Source: Syngnathus acus (lineage: Eukaryota; Chordata; Actinopteri; Syngnathiformes; Syngnathidae). From it: a DNA stretch of 64,000 nt. The notes below the pieces were generated by a model. It made no database searches. It saw nothing but the letters and a program-made list of their open reading frames with translations, and was not told the DNA's origin. Positions 54,501 through 63,501 of the stretch are shown here, one piece after another (positions within the stretch are counted from its first letter, which is position 1; every line of letters starts with the position of its first letter). A program made the position numbers and the translations under genes. The stretch lies in the NCBI RefSeq assembly GCF_901709675.1, contig NC_051088.1, positions 5,665,664 to 5,729,663 on the forward strand. The letters are read 5' to 3'.

Positions 54501-55471
54501 TTTGCTGCTGAACTAATGGTTTTAGGTAGGGTGGCATTTATCTCTCCCTTAAATCATCAAATCATTGTTGCTCCAGAATTTAAAGGTCATTTCACTGACG
54601 TTTTAAAAGGTTGCCTGGCTTGGTGGATAATGGGGTCAGTTAGGATGTTTTGTGGAGGTCAAACACATTTAAAATATATTTTCCGATATTTACCTGACAA
54701 ATGAGAAGTATGATAACTAATAATTAATCGTGAAAAAAAGCAAAATAATCGTCAGCCCGAATTCACAGCGGACACTGACGTTTAACACAATCCTTTCTGT
54801 GATGCTGTTGTAGACTTCAAAGTCTTTCTCATTTTAAAATATCTCCATGGAAAATAAAGTGTATTTATTAAGACTGTCATCGTTCTAAAAAAATTATTCA
54901 ATGTAGAAAATGATTGACAAAAAGTATTTTTGTTCCTCATCAGCTTCTCCTCCAGACTTCACAGGGACTGTCCTCAGAGCTTTGCTTAAGGCCAAGGCAG
55001 GAAGCATGGTGACATTGGACTGCAAACCCCAAGCATATCCCTTGGCAAGCATTTTATGGAAGAAAGGAAACCTTCCTATTCTCACCAACAACAGGTGAGA
55101 CTGAAGTTCTGATATTCATTCATTGTTTAGATCAGTGTAGATTCTTGAAAACATTCTTTTAGAGGACTCAATGAAATTCTCAGTTGAAACATGAATAGCA
55201 AATTAAGCTCATTCGGCCATGCGTGAAGCGCTCATTGACAGAGCTCGGATCCTAGAATCAAGTCAGGACTTTATCACATGATAAAGTGACTTGGCATTAA
55301 TGTTGGCTCAAAAACTGCTGTGTGTGTCATTGAAATCCTCTAGGATCACTCTTTCACCAGATGGAACGCTAAGGCTTGCCAATGTGAGCAAGGCTGATGC
55401 GGGCAGCTATACGTGCTTCGCCAGGAATAGATTTGGCATGTCGAGTACAACTGGAAGGCTCCTTGTCACAG
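39526..55471 (+). CDS. cntn3: Contactin (contactin-3-like), 5' half of gene, 11 coding exons
   Basis: Contactins are GPI-anchored immunoglobulin-superfamily adhesion proteins of neurons and axons, with six Ig and four fibronectin III domains. Members of the 3/4/5/6 group bind the receptor phosphatase PTPRG through Ig2-Ig3. Here eleven exons, 39526-39580, 42632-42767, 47575-47750, 50239-50334, 50412-50615, 51224-51326, 51599-51783, 52256-52392, 54396-54525, 54944-55094 and 55344-55471, join in phase to 500 codons plus one base with no stop. Residues 1-18 are a signal peptide. Ig cysteine pairs are C53-C103, C147-C199, C252-C300, C342-C389 and C434-C482. Family signatures include [14 protein letters not shown] and [13 protein letters not shown]. 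The signal peptide (PWKQ...LLS.I.CL), [23 protein letters not shown] and GS.V.LDCKP resemble contactin-3 as I remember it; some Ig4/Ig5 residues are contactin-4-like. Mammalian contactin-3 is about 1030 residues, so roughly half lies here. Contactin identity is near certain; the exact paralogue is not. Confidence 0.85.
40051..40150. repeat. 50-bp tandem duplication
   Basis: GTATTTTCTAAGGGTGGTGA begins at 40051 and its near-identical copy at 40101; 45 of the first 46 bases match (T/C at one site). Confidence 0.95.
40675..41286 (-). mobile_element. Retroposon with (CTTTGA)n tail, split by a nested SINE
   Basis: The same family as 12171-12394 and in the same orientation: CAAAGTCTGCTTTATTGTCA at the left and ATAAGAGGAGCAAAA at the right. 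The right part (41265 onward) is displaced by 360 bp because a SINE inserted at 40905. With the SINE and its duplication removed, the two halves line up with the intact copy at 12171. Confidence 0.85.
40905..41264 (+). mobile_element. Full-length tRNA-headed SINE, nested, with 14-bp target duplication
   Basis: It begins CGGCTCGGTGGCGCGCTGGG and ends with (ATGG)n. The head has box A-like TGGCGCGCTGGGTAGCACG and an intact box B, GGGTTCGATTCC. The flanks ATAATAAATGAGAG (40891-40904) and ATAATAAATAAGAG (41265-41278) differ at one position. At 360 bp it is the best-preserved copy in the window and serves as reference for the others. GC-rich, unlike its surroundings. Confidence 0.95.
42461..42540. 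repeat. (CA)n microsatellite
   Basis: About 40 CA units with CG interruptions, located 90 bp before a contactin acceptor site. Confidence 0.97.
42632..42767 (+). CDS. cntn3: Contactin coding exon 2: mature N terminus and first half of Ig1
   Basis: Encodes residues 19-63 plus two bases of Arg64. The acceptor is tttctcgcag and the donor CAG|GTAGAA. It contains HGP at 27-29, which aligns with the HGP/QGP near the mature start of contactins 3 and 4, and AILTC with Cys53, the first Ig1 disulfide cysteine. The segment [18 protein letters not shown] is poorly conserved compared with the usual contactin GPxFIxEP consensus. An extra Cys20 lies just after the predicted signal cleavage site. Phase continuity on both sides supports the exon. 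Confidence 0.88.
43600..43810 (+). mobile_element. Degenerate SINE copy
   Basis: Head remnant GTGGGTTCAGATCCCACTC and distal block AAGTCAGCTGGGATAGGCTG, followed by ATGGATGG-type tail sequence to about 43810. The middle is deleted or worn. Confidence 0.65.
46745..46935 (+). mobile_element. Degenerate SINE copy without head
   Basis: TTTGAATGTTCTCCTTGTGC, then GATTGGCTGTTGAGCAGTTC with AGGATGTACC, and an ATGAAAATG-like tail follow the SINE body in order. The tRNA-like head is missing. Confidence 0.6.
47007..47279. mobile_element. Non-autonomous hAT-like element in the Ig1 intron
   Basis: The left end TAGGATCATCAACTGGCGG and right end AGTTGGTGACCCCTTG are imperfect inverted repeats of hAT type. 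The flanks TCTAGAAC (46999-47006) and TCTAGACC (47280-47287) match at 7 of 8 positions. 273 bp, no coding; it ends 295 bp before contactin exon 3. Confidence 0.75.
47575..47750 (+). CDS. cntn3: Contactin coding exon 3: second half of Ig1
   Basis: Encodes residues 64-122 plus one base of Tyr123. It starts RWSLNGT with the core Trp65 and carries two N-glycosylation sequons (N68-G-T and N73-L-S). GGNLI is followed by GDIGVYQC with Cys103, the second Ig1 cysteine. The exon ends [11 protein letters not shown], the usual contactin Ig1-Ig2 linker. Acceptor CCCCACAG and donor CCT|GTAAGT are strong. Four consecutive Arg codons at 78-81 replace the more usual hydrophilic tract. Upstream intron sequence is open in this frame but is not exon. 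Confidence 0.93.
48065..48924. mobile_element. Non-autonomous DNA transposon C with TACCGTATTT ends, 860 bp
   Basis: The first and last 29 bp are perfect inverse complements, beginning TACCGTATTTTCCGCCCTAA. Subterminal GCGCCTTATA and CCGGTGCGCCTTATA motifs repeat near both ends. The interior lacks a transposase and contains a 251-bp-period direct duplication. It lies in the intron between Ig1 and Ig2. Confidence 0.9.
48300..48733. repeat. Direct duplication (period 251 bp) inside element C
   Basis: 48300-48482 and 48551-48733 are near-identical, with a constant offset of 251 bp over shared segments such as GTTAGATCGAACTTTAGTCA and GCGATTGTTTACA. Confidence 0.9.
50239..50334 (+). CDS. cntn3: Contactin coding exon 4: first half of Ig2
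   Basis: Encodes residues 123-154 plus one base of Asp155. It contains [17 protein letters not shown], among the best-conserved contactin stretches, with Cys147 as first Ig2 cysteine. The usual PPPHSG turn is TPTSSG here. The donor is GAG|GTTAAA, with T at +3, weaker than the other donors of this gene. The position is fixed by phase: only this junction gives SSG-DLTYAW. Ig2 together with Ig3 forms the known PTPRG-binding surface in this family. Confidence 0.93.
50335..50411 (+). other. Very short contactin intron (77 bp) inside Ig2
   Basis: The intron runs from the weak donor GTTAAA to the acceptor ccgtcacag. At 77 bp it is by far the shortest intron of the gene. If retained, the frame reads Gly-Gly-stop directly at its start. 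Confidence 0.9.
50412..50615 (+). CDS. cntn3: Contactin coding exon 5: second half of Ig2
   Basis: Encodes residues 155-222 plus one base of Gly223. It begins [12 protein letters not shown] with core Trp160, then DNRRFVSQ and [19 protein letters not shown] with Cys199 closing Ig2. N196-Y-T is a conserved glycosylation sequon. The exon ends LILRTDG. The donor is [15 protein letters not shown] and the [11 protein letters not shown] block are near-invariant in contactins 3, 4 and 6, so this is the most secure exon for family assignment. Confidence 0.95.
50616..51223 (+). other. Contactin intron between Ig2 and Ig3
   Basis: A phase-1 intron of 608 bp without repeats that I recognise. The acceptor tract is tttcctcttcatag. 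Confidence 0.88.
51224..51326 (+). CDS. cntn3: Contactin coding exon 6: first half of Ig3
   Basis: Encodes residues 223-256 plus two bases of Asn257. It contains [12 protein letters not shown], a contactin hallmark, then [17 protein letters not shown] with Cys252. PAAKGSTV matches contactin-3 better than the other paralogues as I remember them. The donor is GAA|GTAAGC. This exon and the next together encode Ig3, part of the receptor-phosphatase-binding module. Confidence 0.95.
51327..51598 (+). other. Contactin intron inside Ig3
   Basis: A phase-2 intron of 272 bp with a strong acceptor (gtctccttgcag). Nothing else is seen in it. Confidence 0.9.
51599..51783 (+). CDS. cntn3: Contactin coding exon 7: second half of Ig3
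   Basis: Encodes residues 257-318 plus one base of Ala319: PVPEITWKR with core Trp264, then [18 protein letters not shown] with Cys300, then VVENKMGKN and LLTFF. LEIPxFQQEDxGxYEC and ENxxGKN are family signatures. The donor is TTTG|GTATAC, acceptable. The phase joins exactly to AKPQW in the following exon. Confidence 0.95.
51784..52255 (+). other. Contactin intron between Ig3 and Ig4
   Basis: A phase-1 intron of 472 bp. The acceptor is tgtgttccctcag. No repeat or alternative exon recognised. Confidence 0.88.
52256..52392 (+). CDS. cntn3: Contactin coding exon 8: first half of Ig4
   Basis: Encodes residues 319-364 and ends in phase 0. [11 protein letters not shown] matches the contactin-3 AKPxWxQxxKD pattern. 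[11 protein letters not shown] contains Cys342 and is followed by [12 protein letters not shown] with core Trp354. The exon ends AGG|GTAAAT. Ig1-Ig4 of contactins fold back into a horseshoe, so this exon belongs to the compact N-terminal unit. Confidence 0.94.
52393..54395 (+). other. Contactin intron inside Ig4
   Basis: A phase-0 intron of 2.0 kb. It is AT-rich and free of recognisable transposons. There is a homopolymer-rich stretch near 53440-53480. The acceptor is ttcatccctcacag. Confidence 0.85.
54396..54525 (+). CDS. cntn3: Contactin coding exon 9: second half of Ig4
   Basis: Encodes residues 365-407 plus one base of Ala408: [21 protein letters not shown], then MYQC with Cys389, then VAEN, IIY and [13 protein letters not shown] is like contactin-4 and IIYxxAEL is shared across the 3/4/6 group, so this exon alone does not decide the paralogue. 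The donor is TTAG|GTAGGG. Confidence 0.94.
54526..54943 (+). other. Contactin intron between Ig4 and Ig5
   Basis: A phase-1 intron of 418 bp, AT-rich, with the acceptor ttcctcatcag. No other feature seen. Confidence 0.88.
54944..55094 (+). CDS. cntn3: Contactin coding exon 10: first half of Ig5
   Basis: Encodes residues 408-457 plus two bases of Arg458: ASPPDF, then [15 protein letters not shown] with Cys434, then WKKG with core Trp446, ending LTNNR. GSxVxLDCKP and WKKG are contactin-3-like; TVLRALLK is closer to contactin-4. The usual S-A-P-D-F is S-P-P-D-F. The donor is CAG|GTGAGA. Confidence 0.93.
55095..55343 (+). other. Contactin intron inside Ig5
   Basis: A phase-2 intron of 249 bp ending aaatcctctag. 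No repeats recognised. Confidence 0.9.
55344..55471 (+). CDS. cntn3: Contactin coding exon 11: second half of Ig5 (last exon in window)
   Basis: Encodes residues 458-500 plus one base: [21 protein letters not shown], then SYTC with Cys482, then FARNRFG and LLVT. N471-V-S is a possible glycosylation sequon. KADAGxYTC resembles contactin-3. The donor is CACAG|GTAAAC. In other contactins the next codons are Asp/Glu-Pro-Thr-Arg at the start of Ig6; no such exon follows within the window, so the coding region is truncated by the window edge. Confidence 0.93.
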
Positions 55472-55702
55472 GTAAACTCCGTTTAATCGCAAGATGTTGA
55501 TGCACTGCACAGCTCAGTGCCAATGACTTTTTCACTTTGACTTTCGGTTCATTTAGATATTCCCATGAGAAATTATCAACAAACTTTTAGCACAGCTAAT
55601 GGAAAAAGGGTTGAAAAAAGAAGGTAGCAAGTTACAGACAATTCTAATCACTATTGTTGTTAGGGTTTTACCACTAGAATGTGAATCATCAGCCACTGAG
55701 TG

Positions 55703-55903
55703 CAGGGGTGTGCAGACTCGGTCCTGGAGGACCACTGGCCTGCCTGTTTTCCAGGTTTCCTTTGCTTCAACTTTGCTGATTCAAATGCTCATGATCGTTA
55801 TCAAGGTTCTTCAGAGCTTGCTGATGATGTCCAATTGAATCAGGTGGGTCGCAGCAAGGACCTATGGAAAACGGGCAGGAAAACGGCCAGAGCTGGACAG
55901 ACG
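55703..55903. mobile_element. Worn short hAT-like element
   Basis: The left end is CAGGGGTGTGCAGACTCGG. Internal inverted segments GGCCTGCCTGTTTTCCAGGT and ACGGGCAGGAAAACGGCC flank a core (CTGATTCAAATGCTCATGAT ... TTGAATCAGGTG) shared with the element at 37582. The right terminus and target duplication are not clear. Confidence 0.55.
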
Positions 55904-57883
55904 TGATCTAGTATTACAGTTTCCATCAATCAGTTAACTTTTCAGGACAGTAATGGGGCAATTTCTTATAGCATTAGATAATGACTATTTCAAAGAAATT
56001 AAATAAGTGTTTGCCAAAAGAGGGAAAATAATCAGTTAACACATTTAAAAAAAAAATCTAAGTAAAATGATGTATAGTTTTGAAAAATTAACACTTAGAA
56101 CATTGAAACTCCAAAGCTCAAAAACAAATATCGTAAAAATACTGATGAATCATAAGCCTCCTATCATTGGGAGGATCACTGTTAAGATGTCCTTACATTA
56201 TGGATACCTGTGCAAAAATTTGAATCTACATTTTGGCTCTATTGCTTTGTCAAGGTGGAGTCAATTTGCTCAACCCTCTCTGCAAATGGAAACAATCTAT
56301 GGTCACTTTTAAATTTACATTGGTTGTTCTGTGTGGTTGCATTTTGTCACAGTTGCTATAAATCGCTTGGAAGGTGTTTGAGAAAAATACCCCCATCAAA
56401 TGTTTCCCTGAGAGGAGGTGAAACAAGCCATTTTATACCTTGAATGGAGGCCATGAAAGTGTTGTGGGGAGTTGTTACAAATGTTATTGTTGAAGATGAT
56501 ATGTCATGATATCCAGATTCATTGGTTTCTCTATGTTCCCTGTTCCTCCACATTAGTAAACTTTTTCTATCATCCCTAATTAGGGTTACTGAGATTAATC
56601 GGCTAATCATGACTATGTCGCCAACCAACGACATACGTACTTGGTAGTCGATGTCATCATTTTTATTTTTGCAGTTTTGTTTTTCCTCTCGAAATCTCCT
56701 TGCCTCCTGCTGCTTTCTGTCTTGCCTGTCTGTGCGCAGTAGTGGTAATCCAGATCATCCGTGATGTAAACACTTCAATTTCATGGCTAATCAATGTTAG
56801 CAACACTCTAAAGTTTCACCCAAAACAATGCAATGCAAGCTTGTCTTTTATGGCAGCATGGCTGTGAAAGAAAAGAAAAGCAGATTGTGCCTGATGCATG
56901 ATTCAGTTTTTGACATAGGAACAAGTCGTGTCTGCAACATAGCCTCAACAAGGCCGGGGGAAACAAACAAAGCAACCGAACATTACGACACGAACGCATG
57001 AACAAATGCATGGACCCTGCAATTAATTCTGTTCTCGCAAAATCACTCACAGTTTCCTTTTATGAAAGAGCAGTAAAAGGTGTTTTGTGGATTTTTAGCT
57101 GGAAAATAGTTTTTTTAACTTCCTGATTAGGATTTCCAATGCGGTGATTAGTGACAACAAGTTTGGTAGCCTGCGCAAATTGCCACATCGACTGTGAAGA
57201 ACTCCAAAGCATGATTAATGTATCAATCTGGTTTTATGCTGCACTGATGCCAAAACATGAACAGCACACATCCTCCCTCAACATCAAACCATCAACAGCA
57301 ACACGTAACCCAGTTCATTACAATATACCGCATTTTAAAATGCTAAAAAATAGGTTTCTTCTAATCATTCAGGATTTTTTTTCATTTGACATGCGCAGCT
57401 CATTCTGATTTTGTAGATCAATTGAATACTTTTAAATTATGCAAACAAATGAACACGTTAGAAAGTAATGGGTTACCCGAATACTGTCTAAAAAAATTTT
57501 TGCAGTATAAGGACTGCTCAAACACATTGTTTTCTCAGCCTAGAAGTCTGTCTACAGTGCAAAGACACAATTCACTACTGCTTAGCAGTTAACAATGCTG
57601 ACAATCATCTCACAGAAAGCCAACTGTCACTCACCATTCACTATCAAGTGGTAGCACCATTAACTGCCTCTTGAGTTCAGTAGTGAGTGACATTTGATAA
57701 TTCTTGAATATGAATCAAATATTTTTCAGTCACAGTTTTCCCTCATGTGTGACCCTGGAACAAAACTAATAATTAACAGAAAATAAAATACAGGAGGAGA
57801 CCCCGTTCCTTGTTCAAGACAGACAATAAACAACACTACCTAATAGAACATATAGAAAGCGGAACATCAGTGCAAACCCTTTA

Positions 57884-57930
57884 TTCTCACGAGGGTCGCA
57901 GGCGTGCTGGAGCCTATCCGAGCAGTCTTT
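57884..57930 (-). mobile_element. SINE 3' fragment, reverse orientation
   Basis: TCACGAGGGTCGCAGGCGTG and CTGGAGCCTATCCGAGC are the inverted distal block of the SINE. Only about 45 bp remain. Confidence 0.7.
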
Positions 57931-58099
57931 GGGAGGATATCTCTCTTAATATTTGTAAAGTGTGTTTCATCAGATTATTTCATTGAACAACAAAAATATT
58001 AAATAAATCATGAAAAAAAATAATTACTAAGAGACAAAATGGCCCTATAGCAGATGGATCCGGACATGGAAGCGTTCCAATAATCAAATTGGGTGTAAT

Positions 58100-58202
58100 A
58101 TGTCTTGTCTCCACCGTGGGATAGTGGAAAACGCAATTTCGAGCTCTTTGTGTGTCTTGACATGTGAAGAAATTGACAATAAAGCAGACTTTGACTTTGA
58201 TA
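58100..58202 (+). mobile_element. Retroposon 3' fragment with CTTTGA tail
   Basis: ATGTCTTGTCTCCACCGTGG to GCAGACTTTGACTTTGAT is the forward-orientation copy of the family at 12171 and 40675, truncated at its 5' side. Confidence 0.8.
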
Positions 58203-60054
58203 AGATTGAATTTATAAACTGCACAGCTGTCCGATCAGTTGAAAATGTATGCACACACAAAACATCAATGCGTGCTTTGTGACTCCTCCTTGACTTAGCC
58301 AATTAAGTTGTTTAAGTAGAGAATAAGAAATTGAAAATGGTGCGAGTGGGTACTATAGAGAGGGCGAGCTGTGAGGACAGTCAAAGAAAGGACATTCAAT
58401 ATAAAAAATTGTAGCTTAATAGATCCTGTAAATAGATCGTTCACTTTGTTAGTTTTCATCTCTGTAGTTTTGCCTCTGTCTCTTTCGCACTCCCTTTTGT
58501 CACTTTTTTTTAAATATATATATTGTTTTGCCCTTTTTGTGCAGCTGTGCCTTTAGTTCATTTGGAGCCTTGACACAATGAATTGATTCGATGTTCTGCG
58601 GGTGTCCTGCTTGCTTTATAAATGTGCTGCATGCTATGGTCTGCAGTGAAAAAGTGATGTGTTATTCTTTTAAATTACCGACACATTTCTCGAGGCTATA
58701 ATGCAGGCAGTGAGACAGAGCCACGACCTGTACATTGATTATTACTAGCTTAAGTAGTAAGGGACAGCCTTTCGATGTCATTTTTTTTAATCCTTTGGCA
58801 GACACTTAAAGGTGCAGCTTGAGAGCAAATCTTCTCTTTGTTCTTCAATTCATTCCAGCAGAATTAACTTGCCTTCAAATGAAGACTCAAAATCTAACTT
58901 TAAAGGAACAAGAAAGTAGAAAGTACTTTAGATGTTGCAGAACCTGGTAACAATAAGAGCAGCATCTGGGTTTCATCATGGTGAGGCTGGATTGGGGCAG
59001 AGCCATTAATTAAGAAGTAGATGAGATAAATTGTTCTGGAGTCAGACAACTTGTACGGGTAAATCACCCTGTCCCTTTCAACTGCTCCTCTCTGTAATTT
59101 CCATAGACGTAAATAACCAAAGCGTCCATTTTTTTGCACATAAAACAATGACAGCAAAGAACAAAGTAGTCAGATAAATAAATTATTTTCATAATGAGTA
59201 GATTAAAATGCACAATGGCAAAACAGATAAAATAAGTAAATCATCCATGCAAGCAAGTACATTGCACATAAAATGGAAATTGAACTATTTTTGAACCGTT
59301 GTTATTATTATTTTAGCCCTGTCAAGTCCAATTCCTTTGATTCAAGGACATTGAGGGTGAATGAATACTCTGTAATATCTAAAAGATATGCTGTAGATAA
59401 AGATTCGTCTTGAATCAAACACTAACTCAGTCATTCCTACACTTTAAGAATGCCACAGACCAATTAAAAAATTCTCTGTGATCCGACAATACTTTAAATA
59501 ACTCCCAAATGTATTGTTTTTTTACACTATGTTCATCTACTATGTTGGGCAAGCAGTGAGCATTGATTCCAAGCAAAAACAAATGAGTGGCTTTGTTTCT
59601 TGTATTAAAATCTATCAACCAAGACACCCACTGATAATCTGATAAATGCGGTGGCCCTGAGGTGCAAATCACAAACACAAAAAATCCACAACAAGAAAAA
59701 AAGTAACTTATGATGAACTTTCAGTTACTAATACACTGGTAAATAGTGTATACAAAATGTCAACACAAATTAACTCCCCTTTTGAGACTTATTTCAAATT
59801 AATCATTTGCGTCTCTTCATCTACACTTAACACTCAAACATGCTTCCATTTCTCTTATCCTTAAAAAGCACAAAGACCTCCGTGCCTGCTCTTCCCATCA
59901 CCTGTTAAAATTGTAAAAACTGTCCACCAACGTCATGTATTTACTGTAGATCAGCACTTTTTTGTTTTTATTGAAGATGACTTTTTGCTGTAATTTATCA
60001 TCACCTTTCGGCCTCTCTGTTCGAAGGTATCATATCAATAAATGGAGAAATGAT

Positions 60055-60600
60055 GTTGAGGTATCCATTTTGGCGTTGGCAAGAACTTTGTCACATGGGT
60101 GAAACTACTGTATTCACACCCTCTAGCCTCAGTGAGGACAAACAATACACCCAGTCAGCATACTTTCCTCTTCATTGCGCTACTTGCCAAGGTTGCCTCA
60201 TGAGTTCACTTTTATTTGCCATTGTGATCAAGCCCCTCTCCGCTACGCTCCGTTGTGACCACGTCTTTTTTTTTTCTTCTTAAGAATAGGGTGGAACAAA
60301 GGTCCCTCTTTATGTGGGCAATTTGCTCCTCTACACCTCTAATTTCCATCTCTATCCCTGTGGCTCTGACCATATTTGTTTCAATTGGTACCATATTAGA
60401 TGACAACCCCAATTTAAAAAGAAGTGAGTGATTTCCTCTGAATAATCCAGCACATGATAACCCTCTCCTGAGCTTGGCATTTAAAATCGCAGCACACAAC
60501 TTTACTTACTTTGGGATTCACGTGAGTGACAACTTTAAAGACCTTAATAAAGCTAATTTTGTCCACCTTCTGAGCCGTTTAGAAGAGTAGATGTTATATT
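60055..60600 (+). mobile_element. L1-like LINE reverse transcriptase relic
   Basis: Three frames give consecutive pieces of an L1-type reverse transcriptase: FGVGKNFVTWVKLLYSHP with LASVRTNN (60070-60150), then CQGCLMSSLLFAIVIKPLSA (about 60187-60250), then VPLYVGNLLLY, and FKIAAHNFTYFGIHVSDNFK with DLNKANFVHLLSRLEE (to about 60588). The catalytic YADD-type box is degraded to YVGN. Frameshifts and stops show it is dead. 5' and 3' parts are missing. Confidence 0.85.
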
Positions 60601-60868
60601 GGTCACTGCTGAACGTGTATTTAGCTGAAACTGTGTCAAATTGAAGAAAAAGTGTTCTCCTTAGCATGCCATTTCCAAGTACTGTACACTCATTAATCTC
60701 TGAGAAATTTTCTTTTGCAATCTCATGCCATCATTTTAGAATTTATCTGAAGTAAAATATTAATGAAATCAAACTCTTATTATCCGTAAGCAATTGATAC
60801 AGGGACTAAAGACATTCAAGGAATGGCTGCAAAATGTATTAAGTAATTTGGGAAAAGGTATGCATGTA

Positions 60869-61227
60869 CACTACCATTAAAAAGTTTGGGATTACTTAGG
60901 AATGTCCTTTTTTTTAAAAATAAAATCTCCATTTTTTCAATAAGGATAACATTAAACGAATCAGGAATACACTCCATACATTGTTAATGTAGTAAATGAC
61001 TATTCTTGCTGCAAACATCTGGTATTTAATGCAATATCTACATAGGTGTATAAAGGCCCATTTTCAGCAACCATTCCTCCAGTGTTCTAATGCTCCATTG
61101 TATTTGCTAAATGTGTTAGAAGGCTAATGGATGATTAGAAACGCCTTGAAAGCCCTTGTGCAATCATGGTAGTTTTCATGGAAAACACTACAGTGTCTGG
61201 GTGACCTCAAACTTTTGAAGGGTAGTG
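60869..61227. mobile_element. Internally deleted Tc1-like element (359 bp)
   Basis: The left end CACTACCATTAAAAAGTTTG and right end CAAACTTTTGAAGGGTAGTG are inverted repeats, each flanked by TA (60867-60868 and 61228-61229), the mariner/Tc1 target duplication. The interior (ACACTCCATACATTGTTAAT, CAATATCTACATAGGTGTAT) matches the non-coding margin of a Tc1-like fish transposon as I remember it. No transposase remains. Confidence 0.8.
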
Positions 61228-61279
61228 TATGTGCACTGAGTTGTGTCAAAATTAACAGAATAACACTTTTAGGGTGGAA

Positions 61280-61900
61280 AGATCCGGGAGGCAAGGATGT
61301 CCAATGTCCGGGAAGGCGAGGCAACTTTATTCATACAGGTTAACATGTTTTCACACAACCAAAAGCGCAACATTTAAAACCATTAGGAGACAGAACAACT
61401 GAAGACTTTCACTGAGCAAAGAGAAGTAGCTTATAAAAATGCCCCTTGCCCCTCCCAAAAAATATATTGACACTAATAAGGCACATTTACAACCAAAAGA
61501 CTGAAAGATTTTTAAAAGCAAGGGATTGCTGCATCACCAATCACCATGCTTTGAACTCCGGGCTCCACAAATTGACCTAAGTCTGCTGACCTCAGCCCTA
61601 CTGGGTTTATATTGAATTAGCATTCTATTTATAATGTATCTAGAGCCCAAACCCTTCAGTGATTTGTAGACCAGTAGCAGACTTTTAAAATAAAATCTGA
61701 GACCCACTGTAAAAAGCCTTTGGGACTGCTGTCATGTGTTCTGATGTCTTAGTTCTGGTCCAAACCTGAGCTGCGGCATTTGAAATGAGCTGCAGCTGTT
61801 TGATGCTCTTTTAAGTGAGTCCAGTCAGAAGTCTGACGGATCCCATCAGTCTGGCCATGTTTTTCAGCACCGTTAAACTCCATACTCCAGCAGAACCTCT
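61280..61900 (-). mobile_element. LINE 3' end (L2/Rex-like), reverse orientation
   Basis: On the minus strand the region reads as a worn C-terminal ORF2 segment with TRTKTSEHM (about 61760), followed by a 3' UTR that ends in AATAAAGTTGCCTCGCCTTC, a polyadenylation signal plus a GCCTT-type tail typical of fish LINEs. Many stops and frameshifts are present. Clade uncertain. Confidence 0.6.
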
Positions 61901-62858
61901 TACTGATCTGCTGTTAAACACTGGATAAATTGCAGGGATATTATATATTTCAGTATGCAGATAAGAATGGTGACAGTGAGGAATTGGGAGTGTCTAGTTG
62001 GCTGCTTTATTTTCCGGCAGCAGGGGCAAACCTAAACAAATCATTTTGATTGGCAAAGATAGGATTGGTAGAGTAGAGTTGAAAGAGAGAGGACTAAACT
62101 CTTTGGTGTGTATTTACAAATAGAGGACAAGAAAAGAAGGGAGAGAGAGAGACAATATCAAGAACGACTAAACATAATTAGAAGAACAGCAGGATACTAG
62201 GAAAAAAAAAGGGGATTGACACTAAGGGCGGTGGTATCATTTTACTTTAGCTGTCAAGAATGTTGTTAATATTGAAGTCATTTTGTTATTTGACAATTTC
62301 TTTCTTTGTTTCAGACCACGTCTGTAAATAAACAAATCCACTTGAGGAAAAAACATGTTTCCTCTCATGCCGCTTCAAAGCAACATTTGCCAAAGGAGCA
62401 ATGACACAAATTGGGTTATTTAGATTTTAAAAGCTTTGTGTCAGCCAAACAAGGACATATTATTGTTGACAGGCTGGATGCCATTACATTATTTCTTTTT
62501 CAAAGATTTTCTGAACACTACCCTGCTTAAAGTATTACAAAGAGTGTCTTCAGCAGCGGTTACATCACCATTTTTTTCAGTCAACCAAACAAATCAATGC
62601 AGTTCAATGCAGGGGAAAGTCTTCTTAAAATACTGGAAGCCTATTTAGTTTGAAACCACAAAATACTTTTTAACGTAAGTAGTCCAAAATGCTTTCAACC
62701 ACCTCAATTTAATTCATTATACAATGAAGTGGGATCAACATGAGTCATATTTCAAAATGCACATGTTTTCGACAGGACAAATGACAGAATAAACAACGAA
62801 TCAGTCATGAAGACTACACATTTCTCAATTAAGTTTAAGAGAGATTTACAGCTTTATC

Positions 62859-63082
62859 TTCACGAGGGTCACGGGTGCACTGGAGCCTATCCCAGCCGGG
62901 GGACACCGAATTTCTCGCCAGCCAATCACAGGGCACACAGACAAACAACCATTCGCAGTCACAGTCACACCTACGGGCAATTTGGAGTGGTCAATCGGCT
63001 TTCCAAGCATGTTTTTGGGATGTGGGAGGAAACCAGAGTACCTCAAGAAAATCCACGCAGGCACGGGGAGAATATGCAATGT
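62859..63082 (-). mobile_element. SINE copy lacking the tRNA head, reverse orientation
   Basis: CACGAGGGTCACGGGTGCAC, TGGAGCCTATCCCAGCCG, GCCAATCACAGGGCACAC, GGGATGTGGGAGGAAACC and CACGCAGGCACGGGGAGAAT are the inverted SINE body, well preserved. It stops before the head. Confidence 0.9.
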
Positions 63083-63450
63083 ATTGGCAAAATTTCTTTG
63101 ATAGATTTCATTAATTGAACCACTTCTTCATGCGGGAAGTTTAAGGTTTTCTGACTCGTATCCTTATTCAATGCATTTCTGTCGTGATTTCAGTGTACTC
63201 ACGGATCAGTAGAGTTTCCTTTTGTTTTCTTGAACTCTTGAACGCCTTGGTTTTGTTAATTCCTTTCCACGATCGTCTCGCGGTGCTCGTTGCGCGTGTG
63301 CGCACGACTGGCGCTTGCGTGCGCGCGGTAGTTGGCGTCCTTGGCTGCTTTCCAACCAAGGTTTGACACAATTTACGTTTCCTGCATTTTAGGATCGTTC
63401 GGTGATGTACTTTCTGAGTGTCATGTTGATACAACACATGAGAAGGTTCC

Positions 63451-63501
63451 AATAATAATAATAATAATAATAATAGTAATAATAATAATGATAATAATAA
63501 C
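63451..63501. repeat. (AAT)n microsatellite
   Basis: About 17 AAT units with single-base interruptions. Confidence 0.95.
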
